A stretch of 64,000 bases of DNA, taken from the NCBI RefSeq assembly GCF_022201045.2, contig NC_068559.1:1116001-1180000 (forward strand), in the 5' to 3' direction. A program made the position numbers and the translations under genes. Position 1 is the stretch's first letter, and every line of letters starts with the position of its first letter. Source of the stretch: Citrus sinensis (Eukaryota; Streptophyta; Magnoliopsida; Sapindales; Rutaceae). A model generated the notes under the pieces. It saw nothing but the letters and a program-made list of their open reading frames with translations, searched no databases and was not told the DNA's origin. Shown piece by piece: positions 45,738 to 56,506 of this stretch.

Positions 45738-46872
45738 TAAGGATGGCAATTGAGCAGATATGGATTGGATCTACACTGCTCCAAATCCAGATCCATAATA
45801 AAAATTAAGATCCATATCTAGTCCAGATCCATCATGGATCTATATTTTTGCTTCATATCTAGATCCAAAACAAAAAATAAAGATATATATATCTGCTCCA
45901 AATCCGAACAAAAAAAAAAATTAAAATCCAAATCTACTCTAGATCCATCATAAATTCTAAATTTCAATAATAAGATATCAATAGTTTTTTAGAAAGAGAA
46001 TTTAAGACTAAAATGCATTGGCAACAATAAAATTATATAATTTGTATAAAAAAAATCTAATAAGTATTGTAACTTTTATTTTACACCAAAATAAACAAAT
46101 AAGAAAGATAATAAAATATCCACCAAAAGTAATTTCAGGAATAAGATTATTATAATATTCTAATATTTCCTTTACCATCCTGATATCTACGACACACCAT
46201 TATCATTCCTATATCATTAAATAATAACATATAAGTTAAAAATGATTTTTATATTCAGTACTTTATTATTTTTATTATGATCATATTTAACTAAATATAT
46301 GATTAACATAATTATTTTATAGTTGATAGCCACCACTAATTAGTGATTGTACAAAATAAATAAGATTATGAGAAAATGATAGAAAAAAAAACTCAAGTCT
46401 ATAGATTTCCCTAGCAATTAAAGGACTAATACAAGCATTCAAATGAAAAGCGAGAGTAGACTGAAGAGAAAAAAAGAGAATAAATTATAGAGTGAAAAAC
46501 TTAAAAAAAAAATTAAGGCATGCTATCCTAATTTTATTTTATACTTAATAAATTTTTGTCTTATTATAATTTAAATACTTTTAAGTTTTAAGACTTTTAA
46601 ATACATGCTAATGAATAAATTTGATCATCATTTATAAATTTTATTTTCATTTATAATTACATAATTGTTAAGAAATTTTTAAAATAAAACTACATTAAAT
46701 GGTGAGTGGATATTGATCTGGATATAGATATTAAGATAAATCCGAACTTGCTCCAGATCTGCCTTAGATCTACGCATCAATATCCAAATTCGATCCAAAT
46801 TTATTTTAATCCGATCCGATTAGATTTGGATCACGTGGATCTTGAGTCACATCTTATCCATTGTCATCCCTA
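45738..46872. mobile_element. Non-autonomous hAT-like element 2
   Basis: The 1135-bp AT-rich element has ends TAAGGATGGCAATTG and TTGTCATCCCTA (inverted). Flanks TGTATTGG (45730-45737) and CGTACTGG (46873-46880) form an 8-bp duplication with two C/T differences. Subterminal regions are dense in GATCC/ATCCAGATCC-type repeats, as in hAT elements. No transposase frame remains. Confidence 0.75.
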
Positions 46873-47053
46873 CGTACTGGTGAACGGTAGAAGTGTTTTG
46901 TCAATTTAGGGTATACGAGTGATATACTTAAAAAATATTATAATACGTTTGATATTAGTGTCATTTAAGGATATATGACTGATAATTTTTAAGGGGCGAA
47001 ATTGCAAATTCAAACACTTCCGACATGCATGCCACGTGACGTAAGATCCCGCC

Positions 47054-50000
47054 ATGGCGCCAACAAAATACAGATTCCTCGGAACAAAACCCAGGAATCC
47101 CAAGCTCATCAAACCCCGTAAAATCCTGCATCATTTTTTAATCAAAATTTCCAAAATGACCTCCTCCGCTAATTACCAACAAATATTATCGGACTCCGAC
47201 ACAGACTCCGACAACGGCCGCACCGAATCATTCCCCGATCTCTCGAGCTCCATTCTCAAACCCTACCTAGAATCCACCAACCAATCATCACTCGCCACGT
47301 CACAATCACCATCAGAACTCTCAAAAATCAAATCGTTCCTCGCCTCATCCTCCTCCGGCGCCCTATCATGCCTCATATGCCTCGAACGCATCAAGCCCTC
47401 CGATCCGACGTGGCACTGCTCCACTCTTTGCTACTCTATCTTCCACTTAATCTGCATCCAGTCGTGGGCCCGCCAATCCTCCGATCTATCCGCCTCCCTC
47501 GCCGCCTCCCGCCTCCCAATCACCGCCGAAAAAGCTGCCGAATCCTCCACCTGGAACTGCCCTAAATGCCGATCTCAGTACTCGAAATCTCAAATCCCTA
47601 AGAAATATCTTTGCTTTTGCGGCAAATTGGAGGATCCGTACAGTGAAGATCCCTGGATTTTGCCGCATTCTTGTAACGAAATATGCAACAGACCGTTGCA
47701 AAACAACTGCGGTCACTTTTGTTTATTGTTATGTCATCCAGGTCCCTGCCCCCCCTGCCCCAAGTTAGTTAACTCATCTTGCTTCTGCCGCAAGTTTCAA
47801 GAAGTTCGTCGCTGCGGATTCAAATCGTTTTCGTGTAACAAAATTTGTTCGAAACCTTTAGATTGTAGGACTCATAAGTGTTTACAAATTTGCCATGAGG
47901 GGCCTTGCCCTCCTTGTAAAGCACGGGCGGTGTACATGTGCCGGTGTGGGAGAGTTGAAGAAGAGAGGGAGTGTTGTGAGAGGGATTTTAGGTGTGAGAA
48001 TGCTTGTGGGAAAGCTCTTGATTGTGGGAAGCATGTGTGCGAGAGAGGTTGTCATGTTGGACAGTGTGGAGGGTGTCCACTTCCGGGGAAGAGGACTTGT
48101 CCTTGCGGGAAGAGGGTGTATGAGGGAATGTCATGTGATGTTGCTGTGCCGTTGTGTGGGGCCACTTGTGATAAGATGTTGAGCTGTAGGATTCATAGGT
48201 GCCATGATCGATGCCACCGAGGACCTTGTATTGGGACTTGTAGGATGGTCATTGCTAAGTTGTGTCGGTGTAGGAGCTTGAAGAAAGAGGTACAAGACAT
48301 TGATTTTTTACTGGAATTTTAGTTTGTATCAGTTCTTCCTGTTTTTACTTCAGTTTTTTTCTAGTGTAAGTTCAGATGTAATGCTTTAACTGATACTGAA
48401 GTATGTTCATTGACATATGTGGATGTTTGTAAGATTACAGGCATCATTTTATGACGTTGAGTTGAAAATAGAAATGCTTTAACCGAACCTAGGGTCATAT
48501 GATGGTTTAGTTGTATCGTTTATTTGATGATGTTGAGTGCTTTAGCTGCACCTGGTGTGGGTCTCTTGTTCATGCTGATGGTTTTATTGTTAGATGGATC
48601 ATCTTTATGTCAATAAATTTGAAATTGGGATGGATTGTTTGAATCTAGAAGGGTTTTACGTATCAATGCTGTGTTGTTCTGTGGGTTATATTATAGTTCA
48701 ATTTCAATTTTGAACACTTTAGCTGATTTTAGAGTAGGTTCCATGTTATCAAGATTTGGTGTGTGAACGGAAGTGTCAAAGAATGAGAGATTGTGGGCGG
48801 CATGCTTGTAAACGCCGTTGCTGTAATGGGGACTGCCCGCCGTGTTCAGAGGTGTGTGTTGCAGTCTTTTCTTCTAGTTTATATAATTTCTTATCGGTAT
48901 GTAAAAGTGTGTTGACATGTCGAGATTTCAGATTTGTGGCAAGAGGCTTCTGTGTAAGAACCACAAATGCCCATCACCATGCCATCGGTATGCCACCTGT
49001 CATATTCTTTTTGTACCATTATATGGGCATAAGGTTGACTGTTGGTCCAGTTCATAAAGAAAGTTTAAAATGACGTTGAAAATAATGTAGTTTTACAATA
49101 CTTTATAAATTGCAAACATTCTAGGAAAGAATGTGGTTTTCCAAACATGGATCATCCTATATCTGTGGTCTCAGAAATTGTTTACTTTGAATTATACATC
49201 TAGGAAAGAAATAACACAAATTTCATGTGACAAGTCAAAGATATGGATTTTGCTTATTTCTGATTGGCTAAGTTTTTTATTATTTATTTATTTATGGTTT
49301 TGGTATTCAACTAGTTTTTATTGCATATACTTGATGAAGCATATTTGGTTAAAAATCACTTTTATCCTTATAGAGGTGCCTGTGCCCCCTGCCCTCTGAT
49401 GGTGACTATTTCATGTGCATGTGGGGAAACACAGTTTGAGGTGAGAACTTATTTTGTAGGCATGTTTTGTATGCAATCTTTCTTATCTCAGATCCAATGT
49501 GCATTTGTCTTTTTTTTCATTTATATAGATTGTTTTTTATGAGCTTCACGTGTGAAATTTGTGCAAGGTTCCATGTGGTACCGAGAAGGATCAAAAGCCT
49601 CCTAAATGTCGAAAATCATGCCATGTAATTCCTTTATGCAGGCACAGATCAATTTGCAAGGTACTATTTGGTGGTTGCATCTCAGTCTTCTGTAATATTT
49701 GGTCTATATTTGCCCAAAATTATTTAATTGAGAACTTGGAGCATTTTTGAGCTGTAGTTGAGCAAGTAGTAGTATTCTACATGGATGGCAGCTTCTGGAT
49801 CTCGCCATCTGTTTCCCATTATATTTCCTCTAATTTATCTTTATGTATTTAATTTTTTATTAATTATATTTCTTTTTACCCAGCCTCACAAATGTCATTA
49901 TGGAGCTTGTCCCCCATGCCGGCTACTTTGTGAAGAAGAATATCCTTGTGGTCATTCGTGCAAATTAAGGTTTGCTGAAACTTCTCTTTAATGAATGTCT

Positions 50001-52067
50001 TCTCAAGAGTTCTTTTCAAGTGTAATTACAGATTATATTTACCTCTCTTTATTTCTTATTTCCTGTTTTATATTCCAGCTGCCATGGCCCTAGGCCTCCT
50101 CCTAACCCAGAATTCACATTAAAAACAAAGAAAAAGAAATCAAATCATCAGAGTGAAGTTACTCCTGGTTCTCCATGCCCTCCTTGCCCAGAGCTTATTT
50201 GGAGATCATGTGTTGGTGAGCACATTGGAGCAGAGAGGATGGTCAGTTTTACTTTTTCGTCTTTCAAGATCGAAAACAAGAGTTGTTTTGCAAGTATTTT
50301 TCAAATTTTCAAATAGAGTATTCTCATCTTCGTTTCAGATGGTTTGCTCGGATAGAACACAATTTTCCTGTGATAACTTGTGTGGAAATCCTCTTCCTTG
50401 TGGCAATCACTATTGTACAAAATATTGCCATGCCCTGAAAAGCCAATCTTCATTATCAGTTGAAACGAGAAGTGCTGAATCTTGTGAAGTGTGTTCTCTT
50501 CCTTGCCAGAAGGTTCACTCTTTATCATTCTCTTTCCAGTTTCCACTCAACTCTTTCATTATGCGGTCATTTCATTTTTTATTCATACTGCTGCATCTCT
50601 CAAGATAGGAAGCATACAATGTTAACTGATTTATTACTTGGCCTATGAATTTCACATTTAAACATCCATATCATTTTTTTGGTTTTTAATATTTCATCAG
50701 GAGAGATTGCCTACTTGTCCACATTCTTGCCCCTTGCCCTGTCATCCGGGAGTATGTCCTTCCTGCAAAGTTCTTGTAAAACGATCTTGTCATTGTGGCT
50801 CAATGGTGCATGTCTTTGAGTGCATATATTTCAATACTCTATCGGAAAAGGAGCAAATGGCTGCTCGCTCGTGTGGTGGGCCCTGTCATAGGTAATTCAT
50901 AGAATTTTATCTGGGTTGTGGCGCTGTCATCTTTTCTACATGTCTTACATTTATTTTCACTCTATTATTCATCAAGCCTCTGATTCCAAATACTGACATA
51001 GTGGCAAGCAGCTCATCGTGGCTTGCCTACAGTGTGCTAGTGTGATGAAACATTTGGTACTGATACAATGCTTGCAATGCAGGAAATTACCCTATTGTAC
51101 ACATCTCTGTCCAGAAATATGTCATCCTGGTCAATGCCCATTGCCTGAACAGTGCTGCAAAAAGGTGATAATTCTAATCAATCATGAGTTTACAGATACT
51201 ATCAGTATAAATGAGTGTTGAATTAGTTGAATGTATGTATATCTTACTATTTTGCCTACTGTACTAATAATCTACTTTGCAACGACTACATTTTCTTTTC
51301 AAGGTTACTGTTCGTTGTGGATGCCAAACATTGAAGAAGGAGTGGCAGTGTCTAGACGTTCAAGCAGCTTATCGCAATATCGGTCGTGATCCCAAAGATA
51401 TATCTAAAAATCAGTTTGGTCTTGGACTTCTGCGTTGCAATTGTGATTGCAAGAGTAAAGTACAGGTTGTTGATTCAGTGTTACAGTCACGTAAACCTAA
51501 AGTGGAGGTAACTTGCTTTCTATCCAACAAGAAACAATTAATTGAAGCTGCTCATGTGTACTAAAAAATCCTTCTTATTTACCTGCCTGCCTATGGATTG
51601 TCATCTTCGGTTTTTCTTGTTACACCATCAAGCATGCACGCAACTTTAAGTGCATTTATGTATCATGGTGACTTGTTAGTGAATAAGCTAAAATTTTGTA
51701 ACATATCATGTCTTGACTAAAGGAAAAGGAGCCAGCTACAGAGAAGCATGTAGGCAAGCGTAGGAAAAGGCGTGAATGTGTTCGAGTAGTGAATCAAGCC
51801 TCAAGACTGCAGGTGTGCTATTTACACACAGAGGAAATTTGAAAACTTCTGCTTTTTTTTTTTTTTCTTTTCCCCACAATATATAACAGTGACTATTTCT
51901 TTGAACAGAGGATTTTCACCGCCGTTAAGTGGCTGCTTCTGTTCGTCACTCTTTTGGTAGCTGTGGCTGCAGGTTTATATTATGGGTACAAGGGTCTCTT
52001 GAAGCTGTCTGATTGGATGAATGAAGTTGAGGAGCAGAGACAGAGAAAAAGATTTCCCCGTATCTAA
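47054..52067 (+). CDS. NFXL2: NF-X1-type zinc-finger/RING membrane protein NFXL2
   Basis: Thirteen exons encode 904 residues: 47054-48289, 48738-48851, 48932-48987, 49374-49440, 49568-49660, 49884-49969, 50079-50241, 50339-50512, 50701-50891, 51083-51164, 51304-51507, 51723-51812 and 51909-52067. An N-terminal RING-CH-like finger (CLICLERIKP ... WNCPKCRSQY, ~106-176) precedes serial NF-X1 fingers of the CxxH(x)3CHxGxC type (~210-830), for example CGHFCLLLCHPGPC and CGKHVCERGC. A predicted membrane helix lies near the C terminus (~857-878), followed by a basic tail RQRKRFPRI. Length agrees with Arabidopsis NFXL2 (~880), a regulator of stomatal aperture, ABA and hydrogen-peroxide responses. The RING suggests E3 ubiquitin-ligase activity, and the helix an ER/nuclear-membrane form. 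Two in-frame ATGs exist, 47054 and 47156; the second gives MTSSANYQ. Exon joins are all in frame. It is well supported; function is inferred. Confidence 0.93.
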
Positions 52068-52817
52068 AATCTCTCTCAAATTATCTCAAGCTTGTTTCTG
52101 GTAAATATACATAAGATTAGGGTTTTATGCTCCCAACTAGTATTTATTTTTTCAGCATAGTACTTTTCTATGGGGGGAGCAGCATATTATCAGTCACTGG
52201 GCCGGGACAGACCCCAAGAAAACTTTGATACAGTTATCAGAAGTTTTGGATTTTCTTCTTCCTGCTTCTCAAACCCATATTGAGAAGTTGGCCGCTAAAC
52301 TTAGACGTAAATTAATACATCAACGATAAGATGGCATTCTTTTTAGGTTTATCGATTGGATACTATGAAACTATTGTTTTCAATAAAAAGGAGGCTCGAT
52401 GATATTGTTGGTTGGCTTCAAGTGCAGTTGAAACAATGGCAGTCTTGTGTCAAAAAATGTCTCTCTGTAACAAACATTTCTAAGTGCTGATTATAAATGT
52501 ATCCTTCGTCTGTTTCCATTGTGCATTGCTAAGTTCAAGGATCACGTGGCTTTTAATCTGCACGGCGGCGGCCACGTCTCCTAAAAGTCTTTCACTCCTT
52601 TTTTCAAGTCAGCACACGACACCTCAACAATCGTAAATGCTACCCAAAAGATGGGCGAGAAAATTTTTCAGTCAATTGCGTGGATTCTGGGTACGGCCCT
52701 ACGTAGTTGCCATTAACATTTCATGTATTAGTTGACGGAGTCTTTCTCTAATCTCTAATAAAGGCATCTTCTGTTTATTATAGTGAGGACGATGAATATC
52801 AAAATGTAAAAAAAATA
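52068..52817. other. NFXL2 3' flank
   Basis: The 3' UTR of NFXL2, with a possible poly(A) signal AATAAA at 52382-52387, then AT-rich spacer. No gene is seen. Confidence 0.5.
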
Positions 52818-53551
52818 GGGTAATTTTTACTTTCCTCCCTTGAGTTTTGGGCTTTTTGCACTTAGATGGTCAAGATTCATTTATTAGTAAATGCCCTTCT
52901 ACGAAATGCAAACAGTAGATCTCATATGGTTAGTTATGGGTAATTTAGTAATTTAATTTGACAAGCATAATTTTTACACATTTTGATTGACATAAGTATA
53001 GTGAATTGTCAAATCATTGTGAAAAAATAGTGTCTTGTGATCATTTATATAAATAAAATATTATTAAAAAAATCAAAGTTTAAATCTTTTTCTCTCAAAC
53101 TACATGTTTCTCTTTCTGAAGCTAAGACGAAAGCTCTGTTTAGAAGGCAAAAAAATTCTTTATTTTTAGTAAATTAGTATCTATTACTTGTGTGAAGTGA
53201 AAAAGAAACACCAAATTTGCGTCATGTCCAGCTCTGAATTTCGCCGATATTCGAAAGACTTGAATCGTTATGTTGAAAGTCTTTTTTTTTTTTTTTGCTC
53301 CATTTAGAGCGTATTGATATTACTGTGAGTTGTTTGTAAATGTCAAGTTTATGCTTCATTCTTTGTTCATTGACACATTTTTGATAATGTTTATGGAATT
53401 GTAAAATATAAAATATTTCAGTCTTTTTGAATTCAACTAATAGTCAAACACAAAATTAATTGACGGTAAGGGGGCCTTTACTAATAAATGGATCTTGGTC
53501 ATCTAAGTGCAAAAGATACAAAGTTCAGGGGAGGAAAGTAAAAATTACCCA
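52818..53551. mobile_element. Long-TIR MITE
   Basis: The 734-bp element has inverted ends of about 85 bases with ~85% identity: both begin GGGTAATTTTTACTTTCCTC, the same when the right end is reverse complemented, and continue to TTTATTAGTAAA. The repeat AAAAAATA flanks it (52810-52817 and 53552-53559). An 8-bp target duplication fits hAT or, allowing one base, a 9-bp MULE. The interior is AT-rich and non-coding. Confidence 0.85.
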
Positions 53552-53559
53552 AAAAATAT

Positions 53560-56506
53560 AATTTTTAATATATTAAAAATATTTTTTTATTTATTAATAT
53601 ATTAAAATTTATTTTTTTGTTAATAATATATTTATTTTATTAAAATGAGAATGCCCTTACTAAAAAATTATTATTAATTTGATATATTTGCAAAGCAAAC
53701 TTGTAAAACAATTATTTTATAGCTTTAGTTTTTTTTTTTTTTTTTTTTTTTCTGTCTCTCTCTCTAAGGAAGATACGTTAGGTAGAGCAATATCAAGTCT
53801 TTGAATTTTGTGTGTTGACAAGTCAATTACTTCTTAGGTTTCAAAGTTTCAACCCAAAAGTAGAAAAGAACTTGAATGGACTGGCAGTCTGACACCATTA
53901 CTACAAGTTTCTTCCTGTCTCTATTCTCTAATAGGAAATTTGTTATTTAAATCTCTCCTAGTAATGAGTTGAGCACCCGAGGTTTCAATAGTGCAAAGAT
54001 GCATTAAATGCTTGGTGGGGGTATACCAATTACGTGTTCCCAAACTTTTGGTTACACATCTCAAGTGTCTTTTAATATATATATATTTTTTAAACAATCC
54101 CCCAAATTTTAATAGGATTATATATCTCCCCACTTTGTGGTTGCGAGAACAAATTTTCAAGTTAATATTCAATTTGGGAGATCTATAAAACGTAATATAA
54201 AGTATATATTAGAAAGTTTATGTATTTTAGGCTCCGAGCAGATTTTAATTTTGACGCATTCATTAAAATTTGTAATGAAAAATGTGATATGCGTAACGAC
54301 TGGGGATAACCGTGCCAATAATGTGCCATACTTCCGTTGTAATGTAGCATGACTCAATTAAAATTCTTTTGTTTTTGTTTTTCTTGTTAGGCTTAAAAGA
54401 AATGCCAAGAATGACTGTTGGAGAATGACAACGAATAGTCCATCCAAAGTTTTCAGTACCTTGTGCTTGTGGATAAGATCAATTTAGATCCTCTTTTGGG
54501 TTCAAGAATCCACTGCTTGTGGATGAAAACATTCCATTGACAAGAAATGGATAACGTCTTGATTCATTCTTCAATTTTTCTTCGATTTGCTTTGACAGTT
54601 TCCTGTCTCTTATTTGATGTTACAATTTCTTTTCTTTTCTTTTTTTTCTTTTTTTTCTTTTTTTTTTTTGCCAAACTCCAATGGCTCCCGTGTAAACGTC
54701 TTTCTCTTTTTAAAATGTAAATTTAAAATTAGACAAAAAGTTATTCATTCAAAATTTATCAATATATTATAGTGTGACAATTTTGTCTAATCCCTTATTT
54801 CTAAATTTAAAACGTGTATGGGTGCGTATGAAAATTGAGGTTGGACAGTTGTATCTTAAAAATTACAGCAGCAGTAAAGTGTTTGATAAACACTAACTGT
54901 TGTATCTTAAAAGTTATGTTGATATAATTTTTAACTTGTATAATATAAAATATGGTGAGGTACTACATATTAATAACTTTTATTTAATAGTTATAATTTT
55001 TTTTTTCACAGCAACTGTAACTTAAAAGTTACAGTACTTGAATCCTAAACACACCCTAAATATCCGCAGCTAAAGAAATAAAATACCACTCATAATATAA
55101 AACGCCGAATTTATAACATTTGCAAACACTTCATTACATGCATTATGCACCCAGAAGAAGTTACCCAAAAAAGAAAAAAAAAAAATTGGAGTAGTGAGAC
55201 CCCACTTTTGCTACCTACACCAGAAAGACAAATTGGTAAATGGTCATTAATAAATGGAGAAGGTGTGTCACCGGCCACGGCATTGTCAACCGTCACCGGC
55301 CCACGCATTCGAAATTATGATTAAACGAACCCTTTGTTATTAATAATGGCATGAATTGACTCATTAATGTTACAATTTTCTAATTTATTCAGAGGCACCG
55401 CACGATTTAATGTAAGGTCGATTAAACATGGTACTTTTTAAAATACTTGTTTCCATTCACTGTCGTTAACAACAGCAACAGCTCAAAAAAGTCTTCCCCG
55501 AGTTGTCTCAAATCGACTGCCATTTCATTTTTTTTTCTTTTTTAAGTTTTAATATTCAATCTTTGAATATTCCAACTTCAAAGTCAAGTTTCATTTCCAA
55601 CTCTAATTCAATTTTCATATCCAACTCTAACTACGTCCACCTTGTGTGCTTTTTCATGTTGGACCATTCTCATCATCTACTTTGAAACCCCCTCTTCGTG
55701 CACTTTTAAGTTTGATGCTGAAATTTTGCTCATTTAATTTTTTTAAAAAAAATAAAAAAAATAAAAATCTTACCGTCCATTATGAATATGATAGTTGTTT
55801 TATACATTATGTTGATAATGTTAATAAAAGAATTTTCAACAGAAAGTATTCTAGAACAATGTTTCTATTGATTGCTTTTTTATTTTTTCAATTACATGAA
55901 TATGACTTATATTATATATTTTACACTTTATGGAGATTCAAATTCTTACTCTCACAATTAAGTGTTCTCCTACTACTACTACTACTACTAGACTTAAACC
56001 TATTGGTTTCCACTGATTATTATACACAGAGACAGAAGCGGAACTACGTAAAGACCTGAGCACGAGCAGGGAGCAAGCAGCCTTTAAGAGACTGTACAAA
56101 TAAAATCATGTTCATATATTTGACTTTAAAAATTAGTATTATTATTATTATTAATTTCCACATATTAGTTATCACTCATTACACAGTGACCCCTATATCA
56201 GAATCTTCTATTATTTTTTTTAACCCTCATAAGTTAATATTTACTACCAAATATTCCGAAAATTCTGATTCATCCATCTACAAAATAAGAAAGAAAAATG
56301 AGCTTTTTCACATCAAAAGAAGAAAGAAAGTGATCTTTTAATAATTCTCCTTGTTGTCAGGGTTCATAAATTAAAATCCTACACTACAATTCAATGTTAG
56401 AGGATGAAATGAGATTTCCTAAATCTTTACACTCCAAAAGCCTACCAACATAATCATTCAAAAAAATAAAAAATCATTTTCTTTTTCTCTATCTGGGAAA
56501 TGAATT
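53560..56506. other. Gene-poor spacer upstream of the receptor-kinase 3' end
   Basis: AT-rich, with long T runs (53721-53751; 54631-54669), a possible small MITE (54820-55056), an (ACT)n microsatellite (55970-55989) and an (ATT)n tract (~56138-56152). No gene was recognised; the frame at 55646-56059 is low-complexity. Confidence 0.6.
54820..55056. mobile_element. Possible small MITE
   Basis: GGGTGCGTATGAAAATTGAGG on the left and the reverse complement of the right end, GGGTGTGTTTAGGATTCAAG, are loosely inverted. Internally, AGTTGTATCTTAAAA(A/G)TTA motifs recur. Flanking TAT and TAA do not match exactly, so no target duplication is claimed. Confidence 0.35.

Larger units (their letters stand above)
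43116..47053. other. Transposon-rich spacer between PLC copy B and the NFXL2 gene
   Basis: It holds the PLC 3' UTR, a MULE (43690-45035) with a FAR1-like remnant, and a hAT element (45738-46872). Sequence between them is AT-rich with no gene. The NFXL2 promoter occupies the last ~180 bases. Confidence 0.7.

Noticed and set aside
55646..56059. 137-codon plus-strand frame
   Set aside because: Composition is dominated by Leu, Phe, Lys and Tyr runs from AT-rich and (ACT)n DNA; no domain.
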